Below are positions 14,860 to 22,584 of a stretch of DNA of 35,368 nt, in pieces; position 1 is the first letter of the stretch, and every line of letters begins with the position of its first letter. Below the pieces are notes generated by a model. The model was not told the origin of the DNA and searched no databases. It was given only the letters and a program-made list of their open reading frames with translations. The position numbers and the translations under genes were made by a program. Origin of the DNA: an uncultured Bacilli bacterium (GTDB lineage: Bacteria; Bacillota_I; Bacilli_A; RF39; UBA660); assembly GCA_947627435.1 (NCBI GenBank), contig CANQWB010000012.1, forward strand, positions 1 through 35,368. Reading direction: 5' to 3'.

Positions 14860-15417
14860 ATGAAAAAAGTAGTATGTTGTATGCTGATCTGTATGATTTC
14901 AATCTTTGGTATTTCGAGTGTAAAAGCAGTTGATTTAAACAATCAAATTAAGTTTAATTATAAATATAATCGATCTATTACCAATGCTTGTTACTGGGTA
15001 GATAGTTCAGCTGCTGTATTTACTTCACAAATTAATGCGGCTGCTGCTGATTGGGCAGGTTATAGTAACCCTTTAAATATGACAGCGGTTTCTAGTAATT
15101 ATGCAACCCATATGGATTTTTATGGCAAAGCAGATAATTATTGGGGTAGTGATGGTACAATAGGCGAAACTTTACACTATTTAAATGGAGGATCTTACAT
15201 AAGTCCCAATAATGGAAGTTGGTTTTATGCAGATATTTATTTGAATGTTGGCCGCCAATATAATATACAGGGAACAACAGCTCATGAAATTGGACATGCC
15301 CTTGGTTTAGCTCATTGGAATTCTAATCCAAATAGTATTATGGCGCAATCAAATTATAGAATTGTAAATACTGTTAGACCAATCGATAACCAACATTTAA
15401 ATGAAATATATTCATAG
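14860..15417 (+). CDS. Secreted matrixin-type zinc metalloprotease (M10-like)
   Basis: A 185-aa exported protein with a signal peptide of about 23 residues (cleavage after VKA) and a compact catalytic domain. The metzincin zinc motif is HEIGHALGLAH: H142, E143, H146 and H152. The Met-turn is SIMAQ with M161. No propeptide and no C-terminal repeat or anchor domain is present, so it is about as small as a matrixin can be. Ribosome binding site GAAAGGAG. It is followed after 14 bases by an anchored protein of unknown function, and then by an ECF-type sigma/anti-sigma pair. Its substrate could be host matrix or a bacterial surface protein; sequence alone cannot say. Confidence 0.88.
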   Translation: MKKVVCCMLICMISIFGISSVKAVDLNNQIKFNYKYNRSITNACYWVDSSAAVFTSQINAAAADWAGYSNPLNMTAVSSNYATHMDFYGKADNYWGSDGTIGETLHYLNGGSYISPNNGSWFYADIYLNVGRQYNIQGTTAHEIGHALGLAHWNSNPNSIMAQSNYRIVNTVRPIDNQHLNEIYS

Positions 15418-15431
15418 AAAGGAGAAATAAA

Positions 15432-16094
15432 ATGAATAAACAGATAATATCAGTTGCTTCTATACTGATTATATTAGGAATCATTTGTACTGGTGTAGTC
15501 ATTAGTTCTAATAATAAAGATATGCAAGATAAGCAAGGTATTGATGATAATATAATGATGGAAATAGTTTCTGAATATGATTCTATTTATGATAACTCTA
15601 ATACAAGTGAATTAGAAGAACGTAGTGAACTTATTATAATTGGAACAATTCAAAGTATTGATGGTGCTATCAATTATAATGAAAAACTTCAAGAATATAT
15701 TATGACATCTACCATAGGAAAAGTTCAAGTCAACGAGATTGTAAAAGCAAATTCTGATATTTCAGTTAATGATACAATTGATTTTATTCGAAATGGCGGA
15801 ACCATCAGTGTTGCTGAATATGAAAAATCATTGGCACCTAGACAAGTTATGCGTCAAGGATTAAATAACATGACTCAAGAAGAAAAAGAAAATAGTTATG
15901 TGAAAGTTGCCTATATGGACGATGTTGAAATCGAAGAAGGCAAAGAATATTTAATGTATCTTCGATATGATGAAAATATAGATCGTTACCGCATTATTGG
16001 TATGCAATATGGTTTATTAGAATATAATGAGTCTACGAATAAGGTTAAAAATAATGAGACCCAATCATGGGAAAATATAAAATATAATATTTAA
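15432..16094 (+). CDS. Membrane-anchored protein of unknown function in the matrixin operon
   Basis: A 220-aa protein with a signal anchor at 5-26 and an extracytoplasmic domain. The region 62-110 (SELIIIGTIQSIDGA to VQVNEIVKANSDISV) and 165-200 (EEGKEYLMYLRYDENIDRY) look beta-rich, OB-like at best guess. I do not recognise a named family with confidence. It is co-transcribed with the metalloprotease (14-base gap, ribosome binding site AAAGGAG) and ends at a strong terminator. Possible roles are inhibitor, substrate or anchor for the protease; all are inference. Confidence 0.75.
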   Translation: MNKQIISVASILIILGIICTGVVISSNNKDMQDKQGIDDNIMMEIVSEYDSIYDNSNTSELEERSELIIIGTIQSIDGAINYNEKLQEYIMTSTIGKVQVNEIVKANSDISVNDTIDFIRNGGTISVAEYEKSLAPRQVMRQGLNNMTQEEKENSYVKVAYMDDVEIEEGKEYLMYLRYDENIDRYRIIGMQYGLLEYNESTNKVKNNETQSWENIKYNI

Positions 16095-16097
16095 TTG

Positions 16098-16123
16098 AAA
16101 TCTACCAATTGGTAGATTTTTTT
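16098..16123 (+). terminator. Rho-independent terminator ending the matrixin operon
   Basis: AAATCTACC (16098-16106), AATT loop, GGTAGATTT (16111-16119), then T. The outer palindrome is perfect. Confidence 0.9.
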
Positions 16124-16133
16124 AGTGCCTTTA

Positions 16134-16162
16134 TTGTGTTTTACAAAAATAATTGTTATAAT
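16134..16162 (+). promoter_or_regulatory. Promoter of the ECF-type sigma factor gene
   Basis: TTGTGT (16134-16139) and an extended -10 TGTTATAAT (TATAAT 16157-16162), spacer 17. It has the same architecture as the tRNA-Trp promoter, suggesting housekeeping-sigma transcription of the sigma gene. Confidence 0.65.
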
Positions 16163-16195
16163 GTATTCTTAGAGTGTACAATAGAAGGTGGCTGT

Positions 16196-16711
16196 ATGAA
16201 TTTAAAGGAAATATTATTAGATTTAAATGAAGAGAATATAACAAAATTATATAATTCATATAAGGATACTATCTTTCTTTTCATTTTAAATATTACTAAA
16301 AATTATCACATGAGTGAAGATATCACAGAAGAAGTATTCATGAGAATTCTAAAATATCATGATACATATGATAGATTTAAAAATCCAAAAACATGGATTT
16401 TTACAATTGCAAAGAATACAACATATTCTTATTTGAAAAAGAATAAAGATATTTCACTAGAAGATGAGAAATTAGAATTCTTACTTAATAAACATAACTC
16501 TATTAAAAATGAAGATTCTTTGTTAATCGAAGAATATTTAGTACATTTAAATGATATTGAGCGTACTATTATCATTTTACATATTTTTGGTGGATTAACA
16601 CATTTAGAAATATCTAAAATTTTGAACATGAAATATTCTCATGTAAGAGCAAGATATAATTATGCTTTGAAAAAGTTAAGAAAAAAACTGAAAGGAGAAA
16701 TTGAATCATGA
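16196..16711 (+). CDS. ECF-family RNA polymerase sigma factor
   Basis: A 171-aa sigma-70 family protein with only region 2 and region 4, the ECF layout. Region 2 is about 15-85 (YNSYKDTIFLFILNITKN, DITEEVFMRILKYHDTYD, PKTWIFTIAKNTTYSYLKK). Region 4 is about 115-165, with a helix-turn-helix in LTHLEISKILNMKYSHVRAR. The ATG at 16196 follows AAGGTGG. Its stop overlaps the next gene as ATGA, the standard arrangement with an anti-sigma factor. The matrixin operon immediately upstream lacks an obvious housekeeping promoter and is a candidate target; that is inference. Confidence 0.9.
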   Translation: MNLKEILLDLNEENITKLYNSYKDTIFLFILNITKNYHMSEDITEEVFMRILKYHDTYDRFKNPKTWIFTIAKNTTYSYLKKNKDISLEDEKLEFLLNKHNSIKNEDSLLIEEYLVHLNDIERTIIILHIFGGLTHLEISKILNMKYSHVRARYNYALKKLRKKLKGEIES

Positions 16712-17433
16712 ATAAGAAACAATTAGAAAAGAAAGTAAAAAATAGTATTAAGTTAGAATCTAAAGAATTTTTAAATGAATTATTAGAATATTCATTGCCT
16801 AAAAAGAACAAGTTCAATATAAAATCCATTTTTCAAATTTTGGTATTACCTCTCATTTTGATAATTGTATTGATTTCAAAGAATGTATGGGATAATAGTA
16901 GGATAGGTTTTACTGGCTCTCAACAAGATGAAATTTATTTTAATGAGATTGAATATGATGTTTCTATAAGTGAAAATAGTTTAGGAGTTGACAGTTTAAA
17001 AATTTATCCTCACACGGAAAATTTAGATTATATTAAACACTTATTAAATATAGATTTAACAAAAACATTAACTAATAATAATGTTGATGTCAAATGCCAA
17101 AGTTTTATTGATTCAGGAAAATTGTTCAATTGTAACATTAATATATTAGATATTAACGGTGATGATCTAAAATTACAAATTGGTATTCAAAAAAATGAAT
17201 TACCAAGGTTTGTAGATGAAGATGAAGATAAATGGACAAAACAAGTATCTGTAGATAAGTTAAATGAATCCATTATAAATAAAACTACCGTTGTGTTGAT
17301 TAAAAATACAAAAAGTGAGTTTAATAATTTTAGAACTAAGTTTATGAAAAATGATGTGGGAATTGCGATTAATAGCTATAATATTGATGAAAATGAATTT
17401 ATTGATATTTTAAAAGCTGTTATAAATAGTTAA
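16708..17433 (+). CDS. Probable membrane anti-sigma factor
   Basis: A 241-aa bitopic protein translated from the ATGA overlap with the sigma gene. Residues 1-35 are a charged cytoplasmic part, 42-59 a membrane segment, and about 65-241 an extracytoplasmic domain with two cysteines (in VKCQSF and LFNCNI) that could form a disulfide. It lacks a recognisable zinc anti-sigma (ZAS) motif. Assignment rests on gene order and topology. The large outer domain could sense a wall or host signal. Low GC and asparagine/lysine-rich sequence resemble neighbours in this cluster. Confidence 0.7.
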   Translation: MNKKQLEKKVKNSIKLESKEFLNELLEYSLPKKNKFNIKSIFQILVLPLILIIVLISKNVWDNSRIGFTGSQQDEIYFNEIEYDVSISENSLGVDSLKIYPHTENLDYIKHLLNIDLTKTLTNNNVDVKCQSFIDSGKLFNCNINILDINGDDLKLQIGIQKNELPRFVDEDEDKWTKQVSVDKLNESIINKTTVVLIKNTKSEFNNFRTKFMKNDVGIAINSYNIDENEFIDILKAVINS

Positions 17434-17499
17434 AATATTTATATATTAAATGGATTAGTTTAATAAATTTATATATGAAATAAAAAAATTCTTAATTAT

Positions 17500-17530
17500 A
17501 CTACATCAATATTTTATTGGTGTAGTTTTT
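17500..17530 (+). terminator. Terminator after the anti-sigma gene
   Basis: ACTACATCAATA (17500-17511) with TATTGGTGTAGT (17515-17526), one G-T pair, TTT loop, followed by T run. Confidence 0.85.
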
Positions 17531-17554
17531 TACTTTCATCAAATTTTATTATAT

Positions 17555-17592
17555 AAAAAATCTACACACTTTTTGTTTTATGTAGATTTTTT
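17555..17592. terminator. Second, bidirectional terminator between convergent genes
   Basis: AAAAAATCTACA (17555-17566) with TGTAGATTTTTT (17581-17592), 14-base loop. It serves the leftward YjdF-like gene as well. Confidence 0.8.
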
Positions 17593-17616
17593 TTTTAATT
17601 AATTTTTTAGGTTTTA

Positions 17617-18219
17617 TCATAATGAATCAATAAATTTTGTGATAAATCCATTAGAAGGTATAAGCATTTCATATAAATATGCACATAAGAATATAATACT
17701 GCCACTAAATGCTGCCAATATATCACACATGGTATCTTCTACACCTGTTTCAATTGAATGTTGCAAATTCATTCCTACTAATTGGTCCATTCCAAATTCG
17801 AAAAATTCCCATAAACATGCTACTAGGAAAACAATTCCTAAGATATAAGTAATATGAAAAAATATTTTTCTTTTAGGATTATATCCAAATAAATGCAATA
17901 AAATTAAAGCGACAAAACAAGTTAGGATTCCAGATAAAAAATGTGTAAATGTATCAAACCAACTGATACGTGCATATAGATTGATACCAGAACCTAAGAA
18001 CTGTGCTAATAATATAAATATAAAGTAGACGAGTTTTATTTCTGTACTCATTTTAAATTTTGTAAATTTTTGAATCAAAGATGGGATCATTAATAATAAA
18101 TACAAAGATAAATAAGTAGGAACTCGTGCAGTATTGCCATTATTGATGTCATATATTAATAAACATGTATTTCCAATTATCATAGTGAATATAAGAATAC
18201 TAGTTAAAAATTTTTTCAT
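17617..18219 (-). CDS. YjdF-like (DUF2238) integral membrane protein
   Basis: A 200-aa protein with about six membrane segments. The centre and C-terminal half contain a pattern I associate with the YjdF/DUF2238 family: WFDTFTHFLSG, then CLWEFFEFGMDQLVG and a following GVEDTMCDILAAFSG. Function of the family is unknown. The minus-strand start follows AAAAGGTGATATC. It is a single gene with a terminator at each end of the region. Confidence 0.75.
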   Translation of the reverse strand: MKKFLTSILIFTMIIGNTCLLIYDINNGNTARVPTYLSLYLLLMIPSLIQKFTKFKMSTEIKLVYFIFILLAQFLGSGINLYARISWFDTFTHFLSGILTCFVALILLHLFGYNPKRKIFFHITYILGIVFLVACLWEFFEFGMDQLVGMNLQHSIETGVEDTMCDILAAFSGSIIFLCAYLYEMLIPSNGFITKFIDSL

Positions 18220-18250
18220 GATATCACCTTTTCAATATATATCATATTTG

Positions 18251-18276
18251 AAAAAAGAGAAACTATGTTTCATCTT
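18251..18276 (-). terminator. Terminator of the pilin-module membrane protein gene
   Basis: On the minus strand GAAAC-ATA-GTTTC (18259-18271) with flanking AGA/TCT pairs and a T6 run. It lies between the two leftward genes. Confidence 0.65.
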
Positions 18277-19368
18277 TTATTTAATAATATATGGATTTTC
18301 TTTGCTTCCGTCTCCACTGATATAAGGTAAATTACCTGATAAATGTAAAACAATATAAGTAGCTGCTTCATCATTTGCTTCTGTTTTTCTTGCAATTCTT
18401 CCAATTGTATACACATAATTTGTAGAAGCAGAATCGGCTGTGACTGTCCAGATATCTTGTTGTAATTTTGACATCCAATTGTAATTAATACAGTTCATGC
18501 TATTTATTTTTGTACATTGTGGATCGATACTTGCTAGCATAATTTCGCTTGCACGTGGTAACGCAAGTGGTTGATTTTCTAGTACGTTAGAACATTCTGT
18601 TTCATTGCTATCATTTGCAGTTCTTTTTCCAATACAAACATCATGTGAAATAATATAAGAACGTTCGGTATCTGTAAATACCTTATCATTGTTATAGATT
18701 TCATTGACACGATCACGTACACGGCTTACTAAATAATTGTTAATACCATCTGAATCGCCTGTTTGACTATTGTATCGATTATCCCATTCATATTCATCTG
18801 TTTCAGAAACGCGAATTAAGCGAATAGATTGATCTGCAGTAACTTTAATAATTCTCCAAGGTTCTCCAGCAAAAGTAACATAGTTATTTACATATTCACC
18901 ACGGAAAATATATTCATCACCCATTTTATATAAGCCATTTCCAGAAGAAACAATATTTTTTGGTTCTATAATTTTAGATAAAATGGTAGATGTTTGATAA
19001 TTTTCACCACAATCCAAATATGGTAGGTACAAATAGTAACCGTTGTTATTCAAAATAGTAACTGTTCCTGTACAAGAATCTACATTGCTTAATTGATTGA
19101 GTGATTTGATCTTCTTAGCTTCTACTAAAGTATCTACCGTAATAGTTACTTTATCACCATCTTGTACTGGTAATTGATCAGTATGATCTTCATAATAATT
19201 TTGTGCAGCTGTTTTCATCTTTTGCTCTATTTTTGAAAAAGACATTTTATGATTGGTAAACAGACTTGCAATGGCAATTACCATAATAAACACTACCATA
19301 ATAATGCCAATGATGACAAATATTCTATATTTTGCATCTATTTTTTTTAATGGATTATTTAATTTCAT
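18277..19368 (-). CDS. Membrane-anchored protein with a pilin-like N-terminal module
   Basis: A 363-aa protein. Residues 16-37 are a membrane helix, 45-95 match the globular part of the prepilin at 891-1265 (both carry AA, an aromatic, DHTD and LP, then GD and a TxxxL segment), and 150-363 form a C-terminal domain (EPWRIIKVTADQSIRLIRVSE, later GDGSKENPYIIK). The C-terminal domain is a type seen in exported proteins of gut Firmicutes, with several cysteines. No prepilin cleavage motif is present. The start at 19368 was chosen for AGGAGG 5 bases upstream on the minus strand. Role unknown; surface display is likely. Confidence 0.75.
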   Translation of the reverse strand: MKLNNPLKKIDAKYRIFVIIGIIMVVFIMVIAIASLFTNHKMSFSKIEQKMKTAAQNYYEDHTDQLPVQDGDKVTITVDTLVEAKKIKSLNQLSNVDSCTGTVTILNNNGYYLYLPYLDCGENYQTSTILSKIIEPKNIVSSGNGLYKMGDEYIFRGEYVNNYVTFAGEPWRIIKVTADQSIRLIRVSETDEYEWDNRYNSQTGDSDGINNYLVSRVRDRVNEIYNNDKVFTDTERSYIISHDVCIGKRTANDSNETECSNVLENQPLALPRASEIMLASIDPQCTKINSMNCINYNWMSKLQQDIWTVTADSASTNYVYTIGRIARKTEANDEAATYIVLHLSGNLPYISGDGSKENPYIIK

Positions 19369-19479
19369 ATGAACCTCCTGTTTATACAAAGTTATTATAA
19401 CAAATATTGGTTTTGAGTACAAGATATATTGATTCTTCTTTTTTCTTTTTCATTTCATATATTTATGATAGGTGGTTTC

Positions 19480-20307
19480 ATGAATAGCAAAATCATTTTA
19501 ATGATAAAAGGTATGTTAATTGGTATTGGAAAAGTAATTCCAGGAGTCAGTGGTAGTTTAATTGCTGTTAGTTTAGGTATCTATGAGCAAGCAATGAATG
19601 CGATTGGTCATTTTTTTACACATATGAAAGAAAATATTGTGTTTTTAGGAACACTATCTATTGGTATTTTAATTTCAATTGTACTAGGAAGTCAATTTAT
19701 AGTCTATTTATTGGAATTTTGGTATGTACCAACTATGTTTTTATTTATTGGCTTTATTGCAGGTGCTATTCCAAATTTATATGAAAAAATCAATTATAAA
19801 AATAAACATATGTGGTTTTGCTTTTGTCTAGCGGTTTTATTTCTTTTTTGCCTCCAATTTTTTTCTACTCATGCCGATTTTGTCCCCCAAAAGACATTTT
19901 CCTCTTATTTTATCATTATGGGAATTGGTTTTTTAGATGCTGCTACAATGATTATTCCAGGAATTAGTGGAACGGCAGTATTTATGATATTAGGTTGTTA
20001 CTCTTTTGTCTTAAATTTATTTGCTAGTGCTTCCAATTTATATTATATTTTATCTCATTTCGCTTATTTTTTCTTTTTTGGAATTGGCTTAATCATTGGC
20101 ATCTTTATTGTATCTCGCATTATGAGTTATTTCTTTTCTCAATATAAACAGCCAACCTACGCTTTTATTATTGGTTTTACCATTTCTTCTATTTTGTTAT
20201 TATTACAAAAAGTGATTCAGTATGGAACTTCATTAGGAGAATGTTTTTTAGGATGTCTTCTTACAGTTATTGGTTATTGGATTTCTACGAAGTTTGGAGA
20301 CGATTAA
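19480..20307 (+). CDS. popT: DUF368 undecaprenyl-phosphate translocase (PopT-like)
   Basis: A polytopic membrane protein of 275 aa with about eight membrane segments. The twin family signatures are KVIPGVSGSLIAVSLGIY (about 18-35) and its inverted-repeat copy MIIPGISGTAVFMILG (about 165-180), each with a PGxSG motif. DUF368 proteins were recently shown to recycle the lipid carrier undecaprenyl phosphate to the inner leaflet. I chose ATG 19480 after AGGTGGTTTC; upstream in-frame ATG codons (19429, 19465) are less well placed. It is adjacent to coat-type genes but is probably for general wall synthesis. Confidence 0.87.
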   Translation: MNSKIILMIKGMLIGIGKVIPGVSGSLIAVSLGIYEQAMNAIGHFFTHMKENIVFLGTLSIGILISIVLGSQFIVYLLEFWYVPTMFLFIGFIAGAIPNLYEKINYKNKHMWFCFCLAVLFLFCLQFFSTHADFVPQKTFSSYFIIMGIGFLDAATMIIPGISGTAVFMILGCYSFVLNLFASASNLYYILSHFAYFFFFGIGLIIGIFIVSRIMSYFFSQYKQPTYAFIIGFTISSILLLLQKVIQYGTSLGECFLGCLLTVIGYWISTKFGDD

Positions 20308-20334
20308 CATTTTCTAATAGAATTCACATAGAAT
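20305..20334 (+). promoter_or_regulatory. Possible sigma-E-type promoter
   Basis: TAACATT (20305-20311) and CATAGAAT (20327-20334), 15 bases apart, match the Bacillus sigma-E patterns KMATATT and CATACAMT at six of seven and seven of eight positions. The start codon is at 20351, with the ribosome binding site at the predicted transcript 5' end. Confidence 0.45.
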
Positions 20335-20350
20335 ATATTGAGGTGAAAAT

Positions 20351-20683
20351 ATGGAGAAAAAATTACCAGAAATCTATGCCAATAAAGTGGAAAAATCAAG
20401 TGGAAATAATACAAAAGTAGCATATAGTTGGAGTGATGAAACACGTCAAGAAACAAAAAAAGAAACAAAACCAACACAAAATACACCAGAAATAAATATC
20501 AATCAAAAATTACACAATATTTTTAATTCAACACGTTATGTTTATAAAGCAGATGTTACTATTGTAACTAAAAATGAGACAAAAAATCGTAAAATTATAG
20601 GACAAAATAGTACCCATTTAATTACGATTGATAATGAACTCATTCCTATTTCTGATATTGTAGATATTTATTTTGCAGATTAA
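20351..20683 (+). CDS. Small hypothetical protein, possible coat-associated
   Basis: A 110-aa protein I cannot name. The first half (1-50) is polar and disordered (ETRQETKKETKPTQNTPE). The second half (58-110) looks like a small beta-barrel (VYKADVTIVTKNETKNRK, IIGQNSTHLITIDNELIPIS, DIVDIYFAD), reminiscent of the Sm/SH3-like domains of some spore coat proteins. The ribosome binding site is GAGGTGA. Its candidate sigma-E promoter and convergence on a CotZ-like gene suggest a spore role. That is inference. Confidence 0.65.
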   Translation: MEKKLPEIYANKVEKSSGNNTKVAYSWSDETRQETKKETKPTQNTPEININQKLHNIFNSTRYVYKADVTIVTKNETKNRKIIGQNSTHLITIDNELIPISDIVDIYFAD

Positions 20684-20686
20684 AAT

Positions 20687-20712
20687 AAAAATAGGCTTTT
20701 TAGCCTATTTTT
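20687..20712. terminator. Bidirectional terminator
   Basis: AAAAATAGGCT (20687-20697), TTTT loop, AGCCTATTTTT (20702-20712). The right arm overlaps the stop codon of the leftward CotZ-like gene. Confidence 0.88.
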
Positions 20713-21160
20713 ATAAACCTTCAACGTATGTATCTTGTAAGCATTTGATACAACAAACACAATTTAAATTCATTGTGAAGAATGAGTTTGTAGCTACATA
20801 AGGAACCATTGCAGCTTCTGCTGTATCAGGATTTGGTGCTAATACTCTAAATGTAGCACAGCAACCATCTATTTTTTCAACTCTGAATACATTTGAGCAT
20901 GTTGTTCCAACTTCGTCACATACAATTGGTTCTCTTGTAGTTGGCATTGACCATGGTGTTCCATTTCCTGCACAAGTATATAACATAATTGGTCTTGTGT
21001 TTAAATTAAATGTTGAAGTTGAGTATCCTAAGAAGCCACGATCACAAGAATCTAAGCATCCATCATTGCAATTTGCATTTTGTTGAAGAATGCAAATAAC
21101 AGTTAATATTTCAGCTATGCATTGACATTCATTGTTATTATTGTTATTGTTTTCACACAT
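20711..21160 (-). CDS. CotY/CotZ-family spore coat (crust) protein
   Basis: A 149-aa protein with 16 cysteines (about 11 percent). The C-terminal half contains the family pattern: VFRVEKIDGCCATFRVL, then SFFTMNLNCVCCIKCL. In Bacillus, CotY and CotZ self-assemble into the hexagonal outer coat/crust through disulfides. The N-terminus has an asparagine run followed by ECQC and CNDGCLDSC. The start at 21160 follows AAGGGGTGG on the minus strand. An extended -10-like TGCTATAGT lies about 30 bases upstream. This is the strongest single sign that the organism makes spores. Confidence 0.88.
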   Translation of the reverse strand: MCENNNNNNNECQCIAEILTVICILQQNANCNDGCLDSCDRGFLGYSTSTFNLNTRPIMLYTCAGNGTPWSMPTTREPIVCDEVGTTCSNVFRVEKIDGCCATFRVLAPNPDTAEAAMVPYVATNSFFTMNLNCVCCIKCLQDTYVEGL

Positions 21161-21300
21161 ATAATCCACCCCTTCTTTAATATTCACTATAGCATATTCC
21201 AAATTTACTAAAAAGTGTGAACGAATGACCTATAAACGAATGAAATATGTCAAAAGTATGTATTTATATCATGCAACTTTTAAAAATATAAAATTTGCCG

Positions 21301-21306
21301 TATAAT
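21301..21306 (+). promoter_or_regulatory. -10 element of the patatin gene
   Basis: TATAAT at 21301-21306, with a weak TTTTAA at 17-base spacing. AGAGGTG follows 7 bases later, so the leader is very short. Confidence 0.5.
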
Positions 21307-21324
21307 AAATATAAGAGGTGTCGT

Positions 21325-22584
21325 ATGAAAAGAGCGGTTGTATTATCTGGTGGTGGTTCAAAAGGCGCATATCAGATTGGTGTTTGGAAAGCATTGCGTA
21401 GATTGAATATATCCTATGATTTAGTAACAGGTACATCGGTTGGTGCATTAAATGGTATCCTAATGGTTCAAAAAGATTATTGGAAAGCATTATGGTTATG
21501 GTATAACATCGATTTTAAACGTATTTTTGAAGATAAAATAGAAGGAGATTATAGTACAAAAGATGGAAAAAATGCGATTTTAAAAACATATGCACAAGCA
21601 ATATTAGATGGTGGTATGAATGTTCAAAGATTGGAACATACGGTAGAACGAATGCTAAATATGAAAAAAGTTTATCAATCTTCAATCGATTTTGGCATGA
21701 TTACAGTCAAGTTTCCATCATTAAAACCTGTACAATTAACGAAACGTGATATTCCAAAAGAACAATTAAAAGATTATTTAATCGCTTCCGCTTCTTGTTT
21801 TCCAGCTTTTCAAAAGAAAAAAATTGGAGATAGTCAATATATTGATGGAGGATTTTATGATAACTTACCCATCAATTTGGCGATTAAAATGGGTGCTACA
21901 GAAGTAATCGCAGTGGATTTAGAAGAAATAGGTATTAAACGAAAGGTCAAACCTAACCAAATTCCTATTACATATATTTCTCCTAATAATGATATTGGTT
22001 CCTTTTTAGTCTTTGACAAAGCAGTTGCCAGAAGATGTTTACATTTTGGTTATTATGATACAATGAAAATATACGGTAAATTAGATGGGAAACAATATAC
22101 TTTTAAAAAGGGCAATTTAAAACGAAATTTTGACACTTATTATCCATCTTATATTCAAAATTTAAAAAATTATTTACAGTTGGATAAAGAAGCAATATTG
22201 GAAAAATTTTTAAAAATATCCATTTTAAAAAAATTTCTAACGATGGAAAAATCAGAAAAAGTATATATAGATTGGAATATGGAAATAGAACATTTGGGAA
22301 AAGTATTTCATCAAGAAGAATGTAAAATTTATGATATTGATAAATGGAACCAACAATTAATAGAATATTATCAAACTTTAAATCAAGATTTAACAATTGA
22401 ACAAACATTGAAAAAAAATCAAATCAAAAAATGGATTAAAAATGAACATATGATTCAATATTTATGTAATTTAATGCTGAATCATCCTAAATCACATAAA
22501 CAATTTATATATTTATCGCTACTATTTCCACATGAATTTTTACAAGCGCTTTATTTAAGAACAATTATGGGGGATGTGAAATGA
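21325..22584 (+). CDS. Patatin-like phospholipase
   Basis: A cytosolic serine lipase/acyl hydrolase of 419 aa. The oxyanion motif GGGSKGAYQIG starts at residue 9, the nucleophile is S38 in GTSVG, and the catalytic Asp is D174 in DGGFYDN. The patatin domain covers about 1-215; the remaining 200 residues are charged and helical and have no assignment from me. The start follows AAGAGGTG. The stop overlaps the next gene as ATGA, so translation of the two is coupled. Confidence 0.9.
   Translation: MKRAVVLSGGGSKGAYQIGVWKALRRLNISYDLVTGTSVGALNGILMVQKDYWKALWLWYNIDFKRIFEDKIEGDYSTKDGKNAILKTYAQAILDGGMNVQRLEHTVERMLNMKKVYQSSIDFGMITVKFPSLKPVQLTKRDIPKEQLKDYLIASASCFPAFQKKKIGDSQYIDGGFYDNLPINLAIKMGATEVIAVDLEEIGIKRKVKPNQIPITYISPNNDIGSFLVFDKAVARRCLHFGYYDTMKIYGKLDGKQYTFKKGNLKRNFDTYYPSYIQNLKNYLQLDKEAILEKFLKISILKKFLTMEKSEKVYIDWNMEIEHLGKVFHQEECKIYDIDKWNQQLIEYYQTLNQDLTIEQTLKKNQIKKWIKNEHMIQYLCNLMLNHPKSHKQFIYLSLLFPHEFLQALYLRTIMGDVK

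Noticed and set aside
16098-16123. Palindrome as an operator for the sigma gene
   Set aside because: It is followed by a T run and sits right after a stop codon, so a terminator explains it.
17434-17499. AT-rich stretch after the anti-sigma gene as a small gene
   Set aside because: Only short frames without ribosome binding sites; it reads as 3' untranslated sequence before the terminator.
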